A stretch of 64,000 nucleotides of DNA from JAOUEA01 sp040882605 (GTDB lineage Bacteria; Actinomycetota; UBA4738; HRBIN12). Of this stretch, positions 41,725 through 50,243 are shown in pieces. The stretch covers positions 1-64,000 of the forward strand of contig JBBEAY010000062.1 of NCBI GenBank assembly GCA_040882605.1, written 5' to 3'. The notes under the pieces were generated by a model, which was not told the origin of the DNA, made no database searches, and saw only the letters and a list, made by a program, of their open reading frames with translations. The translations under genes and the position numbers were made by a program. Numbering within the stretch: position 1 is the first letter of the stretch; each line of letters opens with the position of its first letter.

Positions 41725-42966
41725 GTGACGGTCCGAACCCTCGTGATCGTCGGTGGATCGCTCGCCGGCGCCACCGCCGCAGCCACGCTGCGTGACGAGG
41801 GGTTCGATGGGCGTCTCGTGCTGGTCGGCGCGGAGCCGCTGCCTCCGTACGAACGTCCGGCGCTCTCGAAGGAGTTCCTACGCGGTGAGCAGAAGCTCGA
41901 GGAACAATTCGTGCGTCCCGAGCAGTGGTATCGCGACCACGAGGTCGATGCCCGCTTCGGCGCGCGCGCCGTGCAGCTCGACGTGGCCGGGCGTGAGGTG
42001 GTGCTCGCTGGCGGCGAGCGAGTCTCCTACGACGCCCTGCTCGTAGCCACCGGAAGCCGCAACCGCAAGCTCGACGTGCCCGGCTCGTCGCTGCCCGGCG
42101 TCTTCGACCTGCGCACCGTCGGCGATGCCGAGCGCATCAAGGAAGCCGCCGTCACCGGCGCCCGAATCGTCTGCGTCGGCATGGGTTTCATCGGGGCCGA
42201 GGTCGCGGCCTCTATGCGCACGCTCGGCCACGACGTCACGGTCGTGGAGGTTTTCGAGACCACCCTGTATCGGGTGCTCGGACCTGACATCGGCCGGGCG
42301 CTCGAAGGGCTCCATCGAGATCACGGGGTGACGATGCTGTTCAACGAGGCGGTGGCGAGCTTCGAGGGCGACGGCCGGCTCGAAGCGGTGGTCACGAGCG
42401 GCGGTCGGAGTATCAACGCCGACGTCGCGATCGTCGGCGTCGGCACCGAGCCGAGCGTCGAGCTGATGGCCGGAACCGGGCTCGACCAGGGCGGCGGCAT
42501 CCCCGTCGGGCCGACACTCGAGACCTCGGTGCCCGCCGTGTTCGCGGCCGGCGACGTCGCCCGCCACGACCACCCCGTGTTCGGGCCGATCCGTGTCGAG
42601 CACTTCGACAACGCGATCAAGATGGGCCAGACGGCGGCGCGCAACATGCTCGGCGCCGGCCAGGTCTTCGACGACCCGCACTGGTTCTGGAGCGACCAGT
42701 ACGACTCCCAGGTGCAGATGGCCGGTTACGCCGCGACCTGGCACCGCATGGTCGTGCGCGGCTCTGTAGGAGACCGGTCGTTCTGCGCATTCCTGCTCGA
42801 TGCCGGCGGTGTCGTGCGGTCGACCGTGAGCCTCGACTACAAGCGTGACGTCCGCCGATCGTTCGGACTGATCTCCGCGCAGGTCGCGCCAGACCCCGAC
42901 GAGCTCGCCGACCCCGATGTCGACCTCCGCAAGCTCGTCTCCGCGTCCGCGTCGGAAGAAGGCTGA
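41725..42966 (+). CDS. FAD-dependent ferredoxin reductase
   Basis: A 413-residue FAD/NAD(P)H oxidoreductase of the putidaredoxin/rhodocoxin reductase type. FAD motif VIVGGSLAGATAAATL (residues 7-22), PPYERPALSKEFL, LLVATGSRNRKL, an NAD motif CVGMGFIGAEVAAS and FAAGDVARHDH. A C-terminal Reductase_C domain (WFWSDQYDSQVQMAG) completes it. It should pass electrons from NADH to the Rieske ferredoxin encoded 13 bases upstream. Confidence 0.93.
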   Translation: MTVRTLVIVGGSLAGATAAATLRDEGFDGRLVLVGAEPLPPYERPALSKEFLRGEQKLEEQFVRPEQWYRDHEVDARFGARAVQLDVAGREVVLAGGERVSYDALLVATGSRNRKLDVPGSSLPGVFDLRTVGDAERIKEAAVTGARIVCVGMGFIGAEVAASMRTLGHDVTVVEVFETTLYRVLGPDIGRALEGLHRDHGVTMLFNEAVASFEGDGRLEAVVTSGGRSINADVAIVGVGTEPSVELMAGTGLDQGGGIPVGPTLETSVPAVFAAGDVARHDHPVFGPIRVEHFDNAIKMGQTAARNMLGAGQVFDDPHWFWSDQYDSQVQMAGYAATWHRMVVRGSVGDRSFCAFLLDAGGVVRSTVSLDYKRDVRRSFGLISAQVAPDPDELADPDVDLRKLVSASASEEG

Positions 42967-43017
42967 CCCATGCACATCGGCGGCCCCGCCATCGGTCACC
43001 CCATCTGAGACCTCGCC

Positions 43018-43206
43018 TTGCAACGCCGCATCCGTGAGGCGCGGCGAGATCGAACGGCGAAGGCTGTGGTGCGAGCCCGTGGCAAGCGCTCCATGCTCGA
43101 TCGTGTGCTCCGGCGAGAACCGGGTGAACGGTCTCTGCCGGCGGAGCTCGACGCCGACTCGTTCGTCGATCGAGGCGACGACGTCTGGAAGGCCCTGAGG
43201 TTCTAG
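43018..43206 (+). CDS. doubtful short Arg-rich ORF, possibly a C-terminal fragment
   Basis: A 62-residue frame (TTG start) with an Arg/Lys-rich beginning and an acidic end, DSFVDRGDDVWKALRF. In the same frame just upstream, ATG 42970 opens a 12-codon peptide that ends at 43008. This gap of 295 bases after the reductase holds nothing else I recognise except the promoter of the next gene. It could be a small basic protein or the tail of a lost gene. Confidence 0.3.
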   Translation: MQRRIREARRDRTAKAVVRARGKRSMLDRVLRREPGERSLPAELDADSFVDRGDDVWKALRF

Positions 43207-43214
43207 GCCCCTGT

Positions 43215-43249
43215 TAGGCTGACCCTTCGAGCCCCGAACGACACAGGAG
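43215..43249 (+). promoter_or_regulatory. promoter -10 and ribosome site for the class V aminotransferase
   Basis: TAGGCT (43215-43220) is followed by a leader of about 35 bases carrying AGGAG (43245-43249), which serves GTG 43262. Unlike most promoters in the window this transcript is predicted to have a leader. Confidence 0.45.
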
Positions 43250-43261
43250 TTGATCTTCACC

Positions 43262-44422
43262 GTGCACAGGCCCGAGATCATCCTGGCCCCCGGCCCGACC
43301 CCGATCCCGCCCGAGGTGCTGCTCGCCCAGGGAAGCCCGCTCGTCTACCACCGCGGCCCGGGCTTCGGGGACATCATGCGCGGCGTCACATCGCGGCTGA
43401 AAGAGCTGTACCGAACCGAGAGCGCCGACGTGCTGCTGATGACGTCGAGCGGCACCGGCGCTCTCGAGTCGGCGATCGCGAACTGTTTCTCGCCCGGCGA
43501 CGAGGTGCTGGTGCCGGTCGCGGGCTTCTTCGCGGAGCGCTTCAAGGCGCTCGCCGAGACGTTCGGCCTCACGGTGCACACGGTCGACTACGAGTGGGGT
43601 GAGCGCATCAAGCCAGACGAGGTTGCGGCGGCCCTCGCCGAGCGCCCGGTCAAGGCCGTGCTGCTCACGCAGTCCGAGACATCGACCGGCGTGATCCAGC
43701 CGATCGAGCAGCTCTCGAAGGTGGCGAACGATGCCGGCGCGATGGTGATCGTCGACGTCGTCTCCTCGCTCGGGGCGGTCCCGTTCGAGTTCGACGACTG
43801 GGGCATCGATGTCGCGGTTGGCGGTTCGCAGAAGGCGCTCAGCGCCTCGCCGGGCATCGCGTTCGTCGCGGTCAGCGATCGGGCCTGGGAAGCCTCGCGC
43901 ACGGCCACGAACCCCCGCTTCTACTTCGACTGGGCGACGTACAAGCGCTTCGCCGACCTTCCCCACCCGGAGAACCCGTGGACGCCTGCGATCAGCGTGA
44001 TGCAGGGGTTGCAGGTCGCGCTCGAGCTCTACTTCCAAGACGGAGTCGAGGCCGCGATGCGCCGCCATCAGATGCTCTCGCGCGCCGTAAAGGAAGGCGC
44101 GAAGGCGCTCGGCCTCGACCTGTTCGGCGAAGGGCTCGACGACAACTGGACGGTGACCGCGATCCGCGCGCCCGAATCGGCCGACGCCGACACGATCACC
44201 GACACGATCCGTGCCGAGCACGGGTGTGTCCTCGCCCCCGGACAGGGCCCGTTGAAGGGCAAGGTCTTCCGCATCGGGCACTTCGGGTACTTCAGCGAGC
44301 TCGACATCATCAGGGGGCTCGCGGCGCTCGAGATGACGCTCGAGTCGCTGGGGCACCCTGTGAAGCGCGGCGCAGCGGTGGCGGCAGCCGAGACCGTGTT
44401 CATGGACGCGCGCACCTCGTGA
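43262..44422 (+). CDS. class V aminotransferase (alanine-glyoxylate/phosphoserine type)
   Basis: A 386-residue PLP enzyme of the alanine-glyoxylate aminotransferase group. Seen: LAPGPTPIPPEVL, TSSGTGALESA, TQSETSTGV, IVDVVSSLG and the PLP Lys in GGSQKALSASPG. Directly upstream of serA it probably makes phosphoserine or serine from the keto acid, in place of a classical SerC. TTG 43250 lies on the ribosome site itself, so GTG 43262 is the better start. The C-terminal GHFGYFSELDIIRGL is typical. Confidence 0.88.
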   Translation: MHRPEIILAPGPTPIPPEVLLAQGSPLVYHRGPGFGDIMRGVTSRLKELYRTESADVLLMTSSGTGALESAIANCFSPGDEVLVPVAGFFAERFKALAETFGLTVHTVDYEWGERIKPDEVAAALAERPVKAVLLTQSETSTGVIQPIEQLSKVANDAGAMVIVDVVSSLGAVPFEFDDWGIDVAVGGSQKALSASPGIAFVAVSDRAWEASRTATNPRFYFDWATYKRFADLPHPENPWTPAISVMQGLQVALELYFQDGVEAAMRRHQMLSRAVKEGAKALGLDLFGEGLDDNWTVTAIRAPESADADTITDTIRAEHGCVLAPGQGPLKGKVFRIGHFGYFSELDIIRGLAALEMTLESLGHPVKRGAAVAAAETVFMDARTS

Positions 44423-44436
44423 GGGGTGGCGGCGCC

Positions 44437-46017
44437 GTGAGGATCCTCGTCACCGAGCCGCTCTCGGCGCAGGGGCTCGACCTGCTGCGGGCGGACTTCC
44501 AGGTCGACGAACGCCTCGACCTCGCTGCCGGCGACCTCGCAGCCGAGATCGGGGCGTACGACGCGCTGATCATCCGCAGCGCCACCCAAGTCACCGACGA
44601 GGTGCTTGCAGCCGCCACGAGCTTGAAGGTCGTCGCCCGCGCCGGCATCGGGCTCGACAACGTCGACGTCGAGGCGGCCACACGACGCGGGGTGATGGTC
44701 GTGAACGCGCCGCAGTCCAACATCATCAGTGCGGCCGAGCAGGCGATGGCGCTCTTGCTAGCCCAGGCGCGGAACACCCCGCAGGCGCATGCCGCCTTGA
44801 AGGCAGGCTCGTGGGAGCGGTCGACGTGGGAAGGCGTGGAGCTCGCAGGCAAGACGATCGGCCTCGTTGGGCTCGGACGCGTCGGCGCGCTGGTGGCCTC
44901 GCGCGCGGCCGGATTCGGCATGCGCGTGATCGCGTTCGACCCCTACGTGAGCGCCGATCGCGCCAAGGAGATGGGCGTCGACGCGATGCCCTCGCTCGAG
45001 GCGCTCCTCGTGCAGGCAGACTTCGTCTCGATCCACCTGCCACGTACGTCGGAGACAGAAGGGCTGATCGGCGAGCACGAGCTGCGACTCATGAAGCAGG
45101 GCGCCAGGTTGATCAACACGGCCCGCGGAGGCCTCGTCGACGAGGAAGCGTTGGCCAAAGCGATCGAGGACGGCCACCTCGGGGGAGCGGCGCTCGACGT
45201 GTTCGCGAACGAGCCGACAACCGACTCGCCCCTGTTCGCGCTCGACTCGGTCGTGGTGACTCCGCACCTCGGCGCCTCCACGAAGGAAGCGCAGGACAAG
45301 GCAGGCACCACCGTCGCCGAGATGGTCCGCCTCGCGCTCACGGGCGAGTTCGTGCCCTACGCGGTGAACGTCTCGGCCGGCGCCGAGGTGACCGAGGTCG
45401 TTCGGCCGTTCGTGCCCCTCGCGGAGCGTCTGGGCGCGCTCACCGCTGGGCTCGCCGAGGGCGGCGTTCGCTCGATCGTCGCGTCCTACCTCGGGCGCAT
45501 CGCCGAGTCGGATACGCGCGTTCTCACGTTGGCGATCCTCAAGGGCATGCTCGCGCGCACCGTGCACGAACCGGTGTCGTTCGTGAACGCTCCGATGCTC
45601 GCGCGTGAGCGCGGCCTCACGGTGAGTGAGATGCGCTCGACCGTTTCGCAGGACTACGTCAGCTCGATCTCGCTTCGAGCTGAGACCGACGCGGACCCCG
45701 TCACGGTGTCAGGGTCGGTGCTCGGCAAGGGCCACGAGCGGGTGACGCAGGTCAACGGCTTCGAGATCGAGGTGACCCCCGCGGGACACATGGTCTTCTT
45801 CACCTACCTCGACCGCCCGGGCATCATCGGCACGGTCGGAACCCTGCTGGGTGAGCACCGCGTGAACATCGCCACGATGGACGTCGGTCGCAAGGCCGAG
45901 GGTGGCGATGCGCTGATGTGTCTCACCGTCGACACCGAGGTGCCCTCCGAGGTACTCGACACCGTCGCCTCCCGGATCGAAGCGCACCAGCTGCGCACTG
46001 TCACGCTGCCGGCTTGA
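44437..46017 (+). CDS. serA: D-3-phosphoglycerate dehydrogenase
   Basis: A 526-residue type-1 SerA, first enzyme of the phosphorylated serine pathway. Seen: IIRSATQVTDEVLAAA, the NAD motif GLVGLGRVG, INTARGGLVDEEAL (Arg) and the catalytic His in VVTPHLGAST. The central intervening domain is followed by a C-terminal ACT domain (FFTYLDRPGIIGTVGTLLGE) that allows serine feedback. GTG 44437 is 14 bases after the aminotransferase stop. Confidence 0.96.
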   Translation: MRILVTEPLSAQGLDLLRADFQVDERLDLAAGDLAAEIGAYDALIIRSATQVTDEVLAAATSLKVVARAGIGLDNVDVEAATRRGVMVVNAPQSNIISAAEQAMALLLAQARNTPQAHAALKAGSWERSTWEGVELAGKTIGLVGLGRVGALVASRAAGFGMRVIAFDPYVSADRAKEMGVDAMPSLEALLVQADFVSIHLPRTSETEGLIGEHELRLMKQGARLINTARGGLVDEEALAKAIEDGHLGGAALDVFANEPTTDSPLFALDSVVVTPHLGASTKEAQDKAGTTVAEMVRLALTGEFVPYAVNVSAGAEVTEVVRPFVPLAERLGALTAGLAEGGVRSIVASYLGRIAESDTRVLTLAILKGMLARTVHEPVSFVNAPMLARERGLTVSEMRSTVSQDYVSSISLRAETDADPVTVSGSVLGKGHERVTQVNGFEIEVTPAGHMVFFTYLDRPGIIGTVGTLLGEHRVNIATMDVGRKAEGGDALMCLTVDTEVPSEVLDTVASRIEAHQLRTVTLPA

Positions 46018-46200
46018 TCTGCTGGATGTCTCACCGCCGATGTGGCCCCGGAATCGGCGCTCGGTGCGAGCAGTCATCCGCAGCCGCACCGTGATCCGAC
46101 GGAATCTGGCCCCTCAGCGCTGGCTCGGCTGAATCGCGACTCAGGTTCTCGAACCGCCCTTTGACCTGGGAGTGGCAGCCAGCACCGCGCCATGGACCTG

Positions 46201-46232
46201 GCTTGAACTGAACGAGCATTCAAGCATATCCT
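46201..46232. promoter_or_regulatory. inverted repeat with promoter upstream of the FAD oxidoreductase
   Basis: GCTTGAA (46201-46207) and TTCAAGC (46219-46225) form a perfect dyad around an inner imperfect dyad TGAACG-AG-CATTCA. A TATCCT -10-like box follows at 46227-46232. The layout suits a TetR-type repressor site over the promoter. The rest of the 266-base gap after serA holds nothing I recognise. Confidence 0.5.
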
Positions 46233-46283
46233 GTACTCCAACGGCTTCATATGGCCGTACAACGAGCGACCGGAAGGGCACCG

Positions 46284-47906
46284 ATGGGGTCCACGAACGG
46301 CTACCAGGCGATCGTCGTGGGGGGCGGGCACAACGGGCTCGTCGCGGCCGCGTATCTCGCGAAGGCCGGTGCCCGCACCGTGGTGCTCGAAGCGCGCCAC
46401 AAGGTTGGGGGCGCCGCCGACACGATGGCGCCCTGGCCCGACGCGCCCGAGTTCAAGGTCACCACGCTCAGCTACGTGATGAGCCTCATGCCCGACACGA
46501 TCCTGCGCGACCTGCAACTCGAACGACACGGGTACCGGTCGACGCCCGTCGGGCCGTACTTCCTGCCGTTCCCCGACGGGCGTTGCGTCGTGCAGTACGC
46601 CGACGACGCGCAGAAGAACTACGACTCGTTCGCTCAGTTCTCCCAGCGCGACGCCGACGCGCTCGAACGCTGGGACGCGTGGATCGGGGGCCTCGCCGCA
46701 GTGCTTGGTCCGATGATGATGACCACTCCTCCGAGGCTCGGCTCCCTGAAACCCTCCGATCTCACGGAGCAGCTCCGGCTCGCATGGCGCTTCCGCGGCC
46801 TCGACGTGCGCGGGCTCGCCGACGTCACCCAGCTCATGACGATGTCGGTCGTGGACCTGCTCGACCGGTTCTTCGAATCCGACCAAGTGAAGACCGTGAT
46901 GGCGTTGAACGGTCTGATCGGCACGTGGGCGGGTCCCTACGAGCCGGGCACCGGCTATGTGATGGCGCACCATTCGATTGGCGACGTCGGCGACGGCCAC
47001 CTGGGCGCCTGGGCGGTGCCAGAGGGCGGTATGGGCGCGGTGAGCGACGCGATCGCGTCGAGCGCGCGGTCGTTGGGCGCTGACATCCGCACCGAGGCGA
47101 GGGTCGCGAAGGTCTTAGTTGAGGGCGGGGCCGCGACCGGCGTCGTGCTCGATTCGGGCGAGGAGCTTCGTGCGCCGCTGGTCGTCACCGCGATCCATCC
47201 GAAGATCACGTTCCTCGAGCAGATCGACCGGGTCGACCTTCCAGCGGACTTCGTCGACGACATCAGGAACTGGAAGACCCGCAGCGGCGTCGTGAAGATC
47301 AACTGCGCGCTCGACCGCGCCCCGGTGTTCACGGCGATGCCTGAGCTGACCGACCTGACGGGAGGCTTCGAGCTCGCGCACTCGCTCACCTACCTCGAGA
47401 AGGCGTTCGAGCAGGCGCGGGCGGGCGAGCCGGCGACCGCGCCGTTCAGCGACGGCGTGATGCCGACCGTGTTTGACCGTTCCCTCGCTCCCGAGGGCAA
47501 GCACGTGGTCTCGCTGTTCACGCAGTGGGTGCCACACGAGTGGAGCGAACAGCCGCACACCGGCGAGCTCGAGTCTTACGCCGACCGCGTGATCGCCGGC
47601 TACGACGAACTCGCCCCCGGGTTCGCCAACTCGGTGCTGCACCGACAGGTGATCGGCCCCTACGAGATGGAAAGGGAGTGGGGTCTCGTCGGCGGCAACA
47701 TCTTCCACGGGGAGCTCAGCGCCGAGCAGCTGTTCCACATGCGTCCGGCGCCCGGGTATGCCGACTATCGCACGCCGATCCGCGGGCTCTACCAGTGCTC
47801 GAGCGCGACGCATGGTGGGGGCGGTGTCTGCGGCATCCCTGCCTACAACATGATGCGAGAGATCAAGAGGGACCGCCGCCGCGGTCTGTTCCGACGGAAG
47901 GGTTGA
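46284..47906 (+). CDS. PYROXD2/phytoene desaturase-like FAD oxidoreductase
   Basis: A 540-residue flavoprotein of the amine-oxidase/CrtI group. The dinucleotide motif VVGGGHNGLVAAAYLAKAG is at residues 9-27, KVGGAADT follows, and the C-terminal FAD motif is in LYQCSSATHGGGGVCGIPAYN. This branch (PYROXD2-like) is not tied to carotenoids by context: no phytoene synthase is nearby. It is 7 bases upstream of a DmdA/GcvT-like gene. GGAAGGG precedes ATG 46284; ATG 46251 is an alternative start. Confidence 0.82.
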   Translation: MGSTNGYQAIVVGGGHNGLVAAAYLAKAGARTVVLEARHKVGGAADTMAPWPDAPEFKVTTLSYVMSLMPDTILRDLQLERHGYRSTPVGPYFLPFPDGRCVVQYADDAQKNYDSFAQFSQRDADALERWDAWIGGLAAVLGPMMMTTPPRLGSLKPSDLTEQLRLAWRFRGLDVRGLADVTQLMTMSVVDLLDRFFESDQVKTVMALNGLIGTWAGPYEPGTGYVMAHHSIGDVGDGHLGAWAVPEGGMGAVSDAIASSARSLGADIRTEARVAKVLVEGGAATGVVLDSGEELRAPLVVTAIHPKITFLEQIDRVDLPADFVDDIRNWKTRSGVVKINCALDRAPVFTAMPELTDLTGGFELAHSLTYLEKAFEQARAGEPATAPFSDGVMPTVFDRSLAPEGKHVVSLFTQWVPHEWSEQPHTGELESYADRVIAGYDELAPGFANSVLHRQVIGPYEMEREWGLVGGNIFHGELSAEQLFHMRPAPGYADYRTPIRGLYQCSSATHGGGGVCGIPAYNMMREIKRDRRRGLFRRKG

Positions 47907-47913
47907 GGCACCG

Positions 47914-49068
47914 ATGGCCGAGCAGAACTCGTCGTTCCCGTTCTACTTCGCGAGCTGGTACAAGAAGTCGCCGTACTTTCAGCGCACCGTGGAAGCCGGA
48001 TGCACCAGCTGGGACCTGTACAACCACATGCTGATCCCGACGCTCTACGACGACGACGTCAAGGAGTACTGGCACCTCGTCGAGAAGGTCACGCTGTGGG
48101 ATGTGGCAGTAGAGCGCCAGGTTGAGATCACCGGTCCCGACGCGGGCCGGTTCACGCAGCTGCTCACACCGCGCGATCTTTCCGAGACCCAGCCCGGGCA
48201 ATGCAAGTACGTGCTGATCTGCGCACCCGACGGCGGCATCGTGAACGACCCGATCTTGTTGAAGCTCGCCGAGGACCACTACTGGCTCTCGCTCGCCGAC
48301 TCCGACGCCCTGCTGTACGCGAAGGGCGTCGCGGCGTTCGCCGGGCTCGATGTCGAGATCCGCGAGCCCGACGTGAGCCCGCTGCAGATCCAGGGGCCGC
48401 GGTCGAAGCCGTTGATCCGCAAGCTCTTCGGCGACGAGGTCGCCGACCAGCGCTACTACTGGCACAAGCAGACCGAGCTGAATGGCATCCCGGTCGTCGT
48501 CTCGCGCACCGGCTGGAGCGCCGAGCTCGGCTACGAGGTCTACCTGCGCGACTCCTCCTGCGCGTTCGATCTCTGGGACGCGATCGTCGTCGCCGGCGAG
48601 GAGTTCGAGCTGCGCGTGATCGCCCCGAGCGACCAACGCCGCATGGAAGCCGGCATCTTCAACTACGGCAACGACATGGACATCACGAACAGCCCGTTCG
48701 AGATCACCGGCCTCGAGCGCCTGGTCGAGCTCGACAACGACAACGAGCTCGTGTCACGCACGGCACTCGAACGAATCCAGGCCGAGGGCGTACAGCGGAA
48801 GCTCGTCGGCGTGACGATCGACGGGCAACCGCTCGGCATGTGGCTCGAAGACTTCTGGCCGGTCGTCGACGGTGCGACCCAGATCGGCCGTCTCGTGAGC
48901 GCCTCGTTCTCTCCGCGGCTGGAGATCAACATGGGCTTCGCCTGGGTTCCGATCGAGAAGGCGTCCGAGCGCACGCGCATCGAGATCACGTCGCCCAACG
49001 GCCCGATGACGGCCACGGTCACCCCGCTCCCGTTCCTCGACCCCAAGAAACAGACGCCCGCGGGGTAG
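47914..49068 (+). CDS. DmdA/GcvT-like aminomethyltransferase family protein (paralog 1)
   Basis: A 384-residue folate-binding protein of the glycine-cleavage T / dimethylsulfoniopropionate demethylase family. Seen: YFASWYKKSPYF at the N-terminus, a GGIVNDPILLKLAEDHYWLS strand like that of DmdA, GPRSKPLIRKL, the VSRTGWSAELGYEVYL block and EAGIFNYGND. It probably passes a methyl or methylene group from a methylated N- or S-compound to tetrahydrofolate. It is about half identical by eye to the protein at 50244. It lies just after the FAD oxidoreductase, so they may work together. Confidence 0.85.
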   Translation: MAEQNSSFPFYFASWYKKSPYFQRTVEAGCTSWDLYNHMLIPTLYDDDVKEYWHLVEKVTLWDVAVERQVEITGPDAGRFTQLLTPRDLSETQPGQCKYVLICAPDGGIVNDPILLKLAEDHYWLSLADSDALLYAKGVAAFAGLDVEIREPDVSPLQIQGPRSKPLIRKLFGDEVADQRYYWHKQTELNGIPVVVSRTGWSAELGYEVYLRDSSCAFDLWDAIVVAGEEFELRVIAPSDQRRMEAGIFNYGNDMDITNSPFEITGLERLVELDNDNELVSRTALERIQAEGVQRKLVGVTIDGQPLGMWLEDFWPVVDGATQIGRLVSASFSPRLEINMGFAWVPIEKASERTRIEITSPNGPMTATVTPLPFLDPKKQTPAG

Positions 49069-49104
49069 GCGGGAGATCGCGCGACGCGCGGCCTGGAGGC
49101 TCGG

Positions 49105-49498
49105 CTACCGCCCCCCGGGGAACCAGACGCGGAACGACGCGCCGCCTCCGTCGCGGCCCTCGACCCAGGCCCTTCCACCGTGCAGCTCGGCGAAGCGGGC
49201 GACGAGCGAGAGGCCCACCCCGACCCCCGGAGACTGCGGGTTCGCGCTCGGCCCGCGTTCGAAGGCTCGGAACAGCGACTCGCGCACCTCGACTGGCACG
49301 CCCGGGCCGTCGTCCGGCGGTGAAGCATTCGGGCGCGTACCCGAGCACATCCTGAACCCGAGGGAAGACGTGCCGGGCTCGGTGGCCGGGCTCGTCGATC
49401 TCGACATACACGATGCCGGGCATGTGCTCGATCAGGAGCCGGAAGCCTTCCTCGCGGTCCCCGCCGGGGACGGCCGAGGAAGCGGGCCCGATGGCCAT
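49105..49498 (-). pseudogene. PAS-domain sensor histidine kinase with internal deletion
   Basis: The 5' fragment, from ATG 49498, encodes the first strands of a PAS domain (EEGFRLLIEHMPGIVYVEID, VQDVLGYAPECFTA). The 3' fragment, in another frame, encodes the end of a HATPase_c domain: DDGPGVPVEVRESLF, GVGVGLSLVARFAELHGG and RVWFPGG. The rest of PAS, the HisKA domain with the phospho-His and the N-box are missing. The join lies near 49320, where both frames are read through the same GACGACGG stretch. Confidence 0.8.
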
Positions 49499-49620
49499 GC
49501 CGGTGCGGTCGCCGACGCGGCCCGGTCGAGCGATTCCTCGATGTCCGTAGCTCTCGGTGAGGCATCGGTCGAAGGGCGGTTGGGTGAACCTCTCGTACTT
49601 GGGTGTGCGACCCTTGGGAA

Positions 49621-50163
49621 GTGGGATCGCTCACCGGAAGCCTGCTGATCTCGAACGCCAACCTCTTCGACCCGAACTTCCGGCGCACGGTCGTGTTGAT
49701 CGGCCACCACGATGATCAGGGGGCCGTCGGGGTCGTGCTGAATCAACCGCTCGCCGTTGCCGTGCGAGACGCGGTCCCACCGCTCGGCGACCTGGTCGAT
49801 GCCGAGGAGCCGCTGTTCGACGGCGGGCCGGTCGAGCCCGAATGCGTCGTCGTGCTCGCGGACTTCGTCGATCCTTCTAGGGCGGAGATGCTCGCGATGG
49901 GTTCGATCGGCTTCCTGCCGCCAGACTCCAGCGACGACATCGCCTCGACGATACGTCGCGCGCGTGTGTACGCCGGATACGCCGGGTGGGCCCCCGGTCA
50001 GCTCGAAGACGAGCTCGAGGAAGACTCCTGGGTCACCGTTCCGGCGCTGCCGGGCGACGTCTTCCACGAGCAGCCGGCCCGTCTGTGGGAAGACGTGCTG
50101 CGCCGGCTCGGTCGCGGATACGACATGCTTCGTTTGATGCCCCGCGATCCCTCGATGAACTAG
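49621..50163 (+). CDS. YqgE/AlgH family protein
   Basis: A 180-residue member of the UPF0301 (YqgE/AlgH) family. The N-terminus GSLTGSLLISNANLFDPNFR followed by TVVLIGHHDDQGAVGVVLN matches the family, as do FDGGPVEPE and YAGYAGWAPGQLEDEL. GTG 49621 starts the fold; GTG 49603 is in frame upstream. The biochemical role is unclear; members have been implicated in regulation, for example of alginate in Pseudomonas. Confidence 0.9.
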   Translation: MGSLTGSLLISNANLFDPNFRRTVVLIGHHDDQGAVGVVLNQPLAVAVRDAVPPLGDLVDAEEPLFDGGPVEPECVVVLADFVDPSRAEMLAMGSIGFLPPDSSDDIASTIRRARVYAGYAGWAPGQLEDELEEDSWVTVPALPGDVFHEQPARLWEDVLRRLGRGYDMLRLMPRDPSMN

Positions 50164-50243
50164 CGCGACGCGGTCGGCTGGCGCCGACATCGGTGGGGTA
50201 TCGTCCGCGCACGCGCGCCGCACGCGACCGGGAGGAGCAGTCG

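Noticed and set aside
46284..47906. Call as carotenoid biosynthesis phytoene desaturase
   Set aside because: Only the general FAD fold supports it; no phytoene synthase or other carotenoid gene is present.
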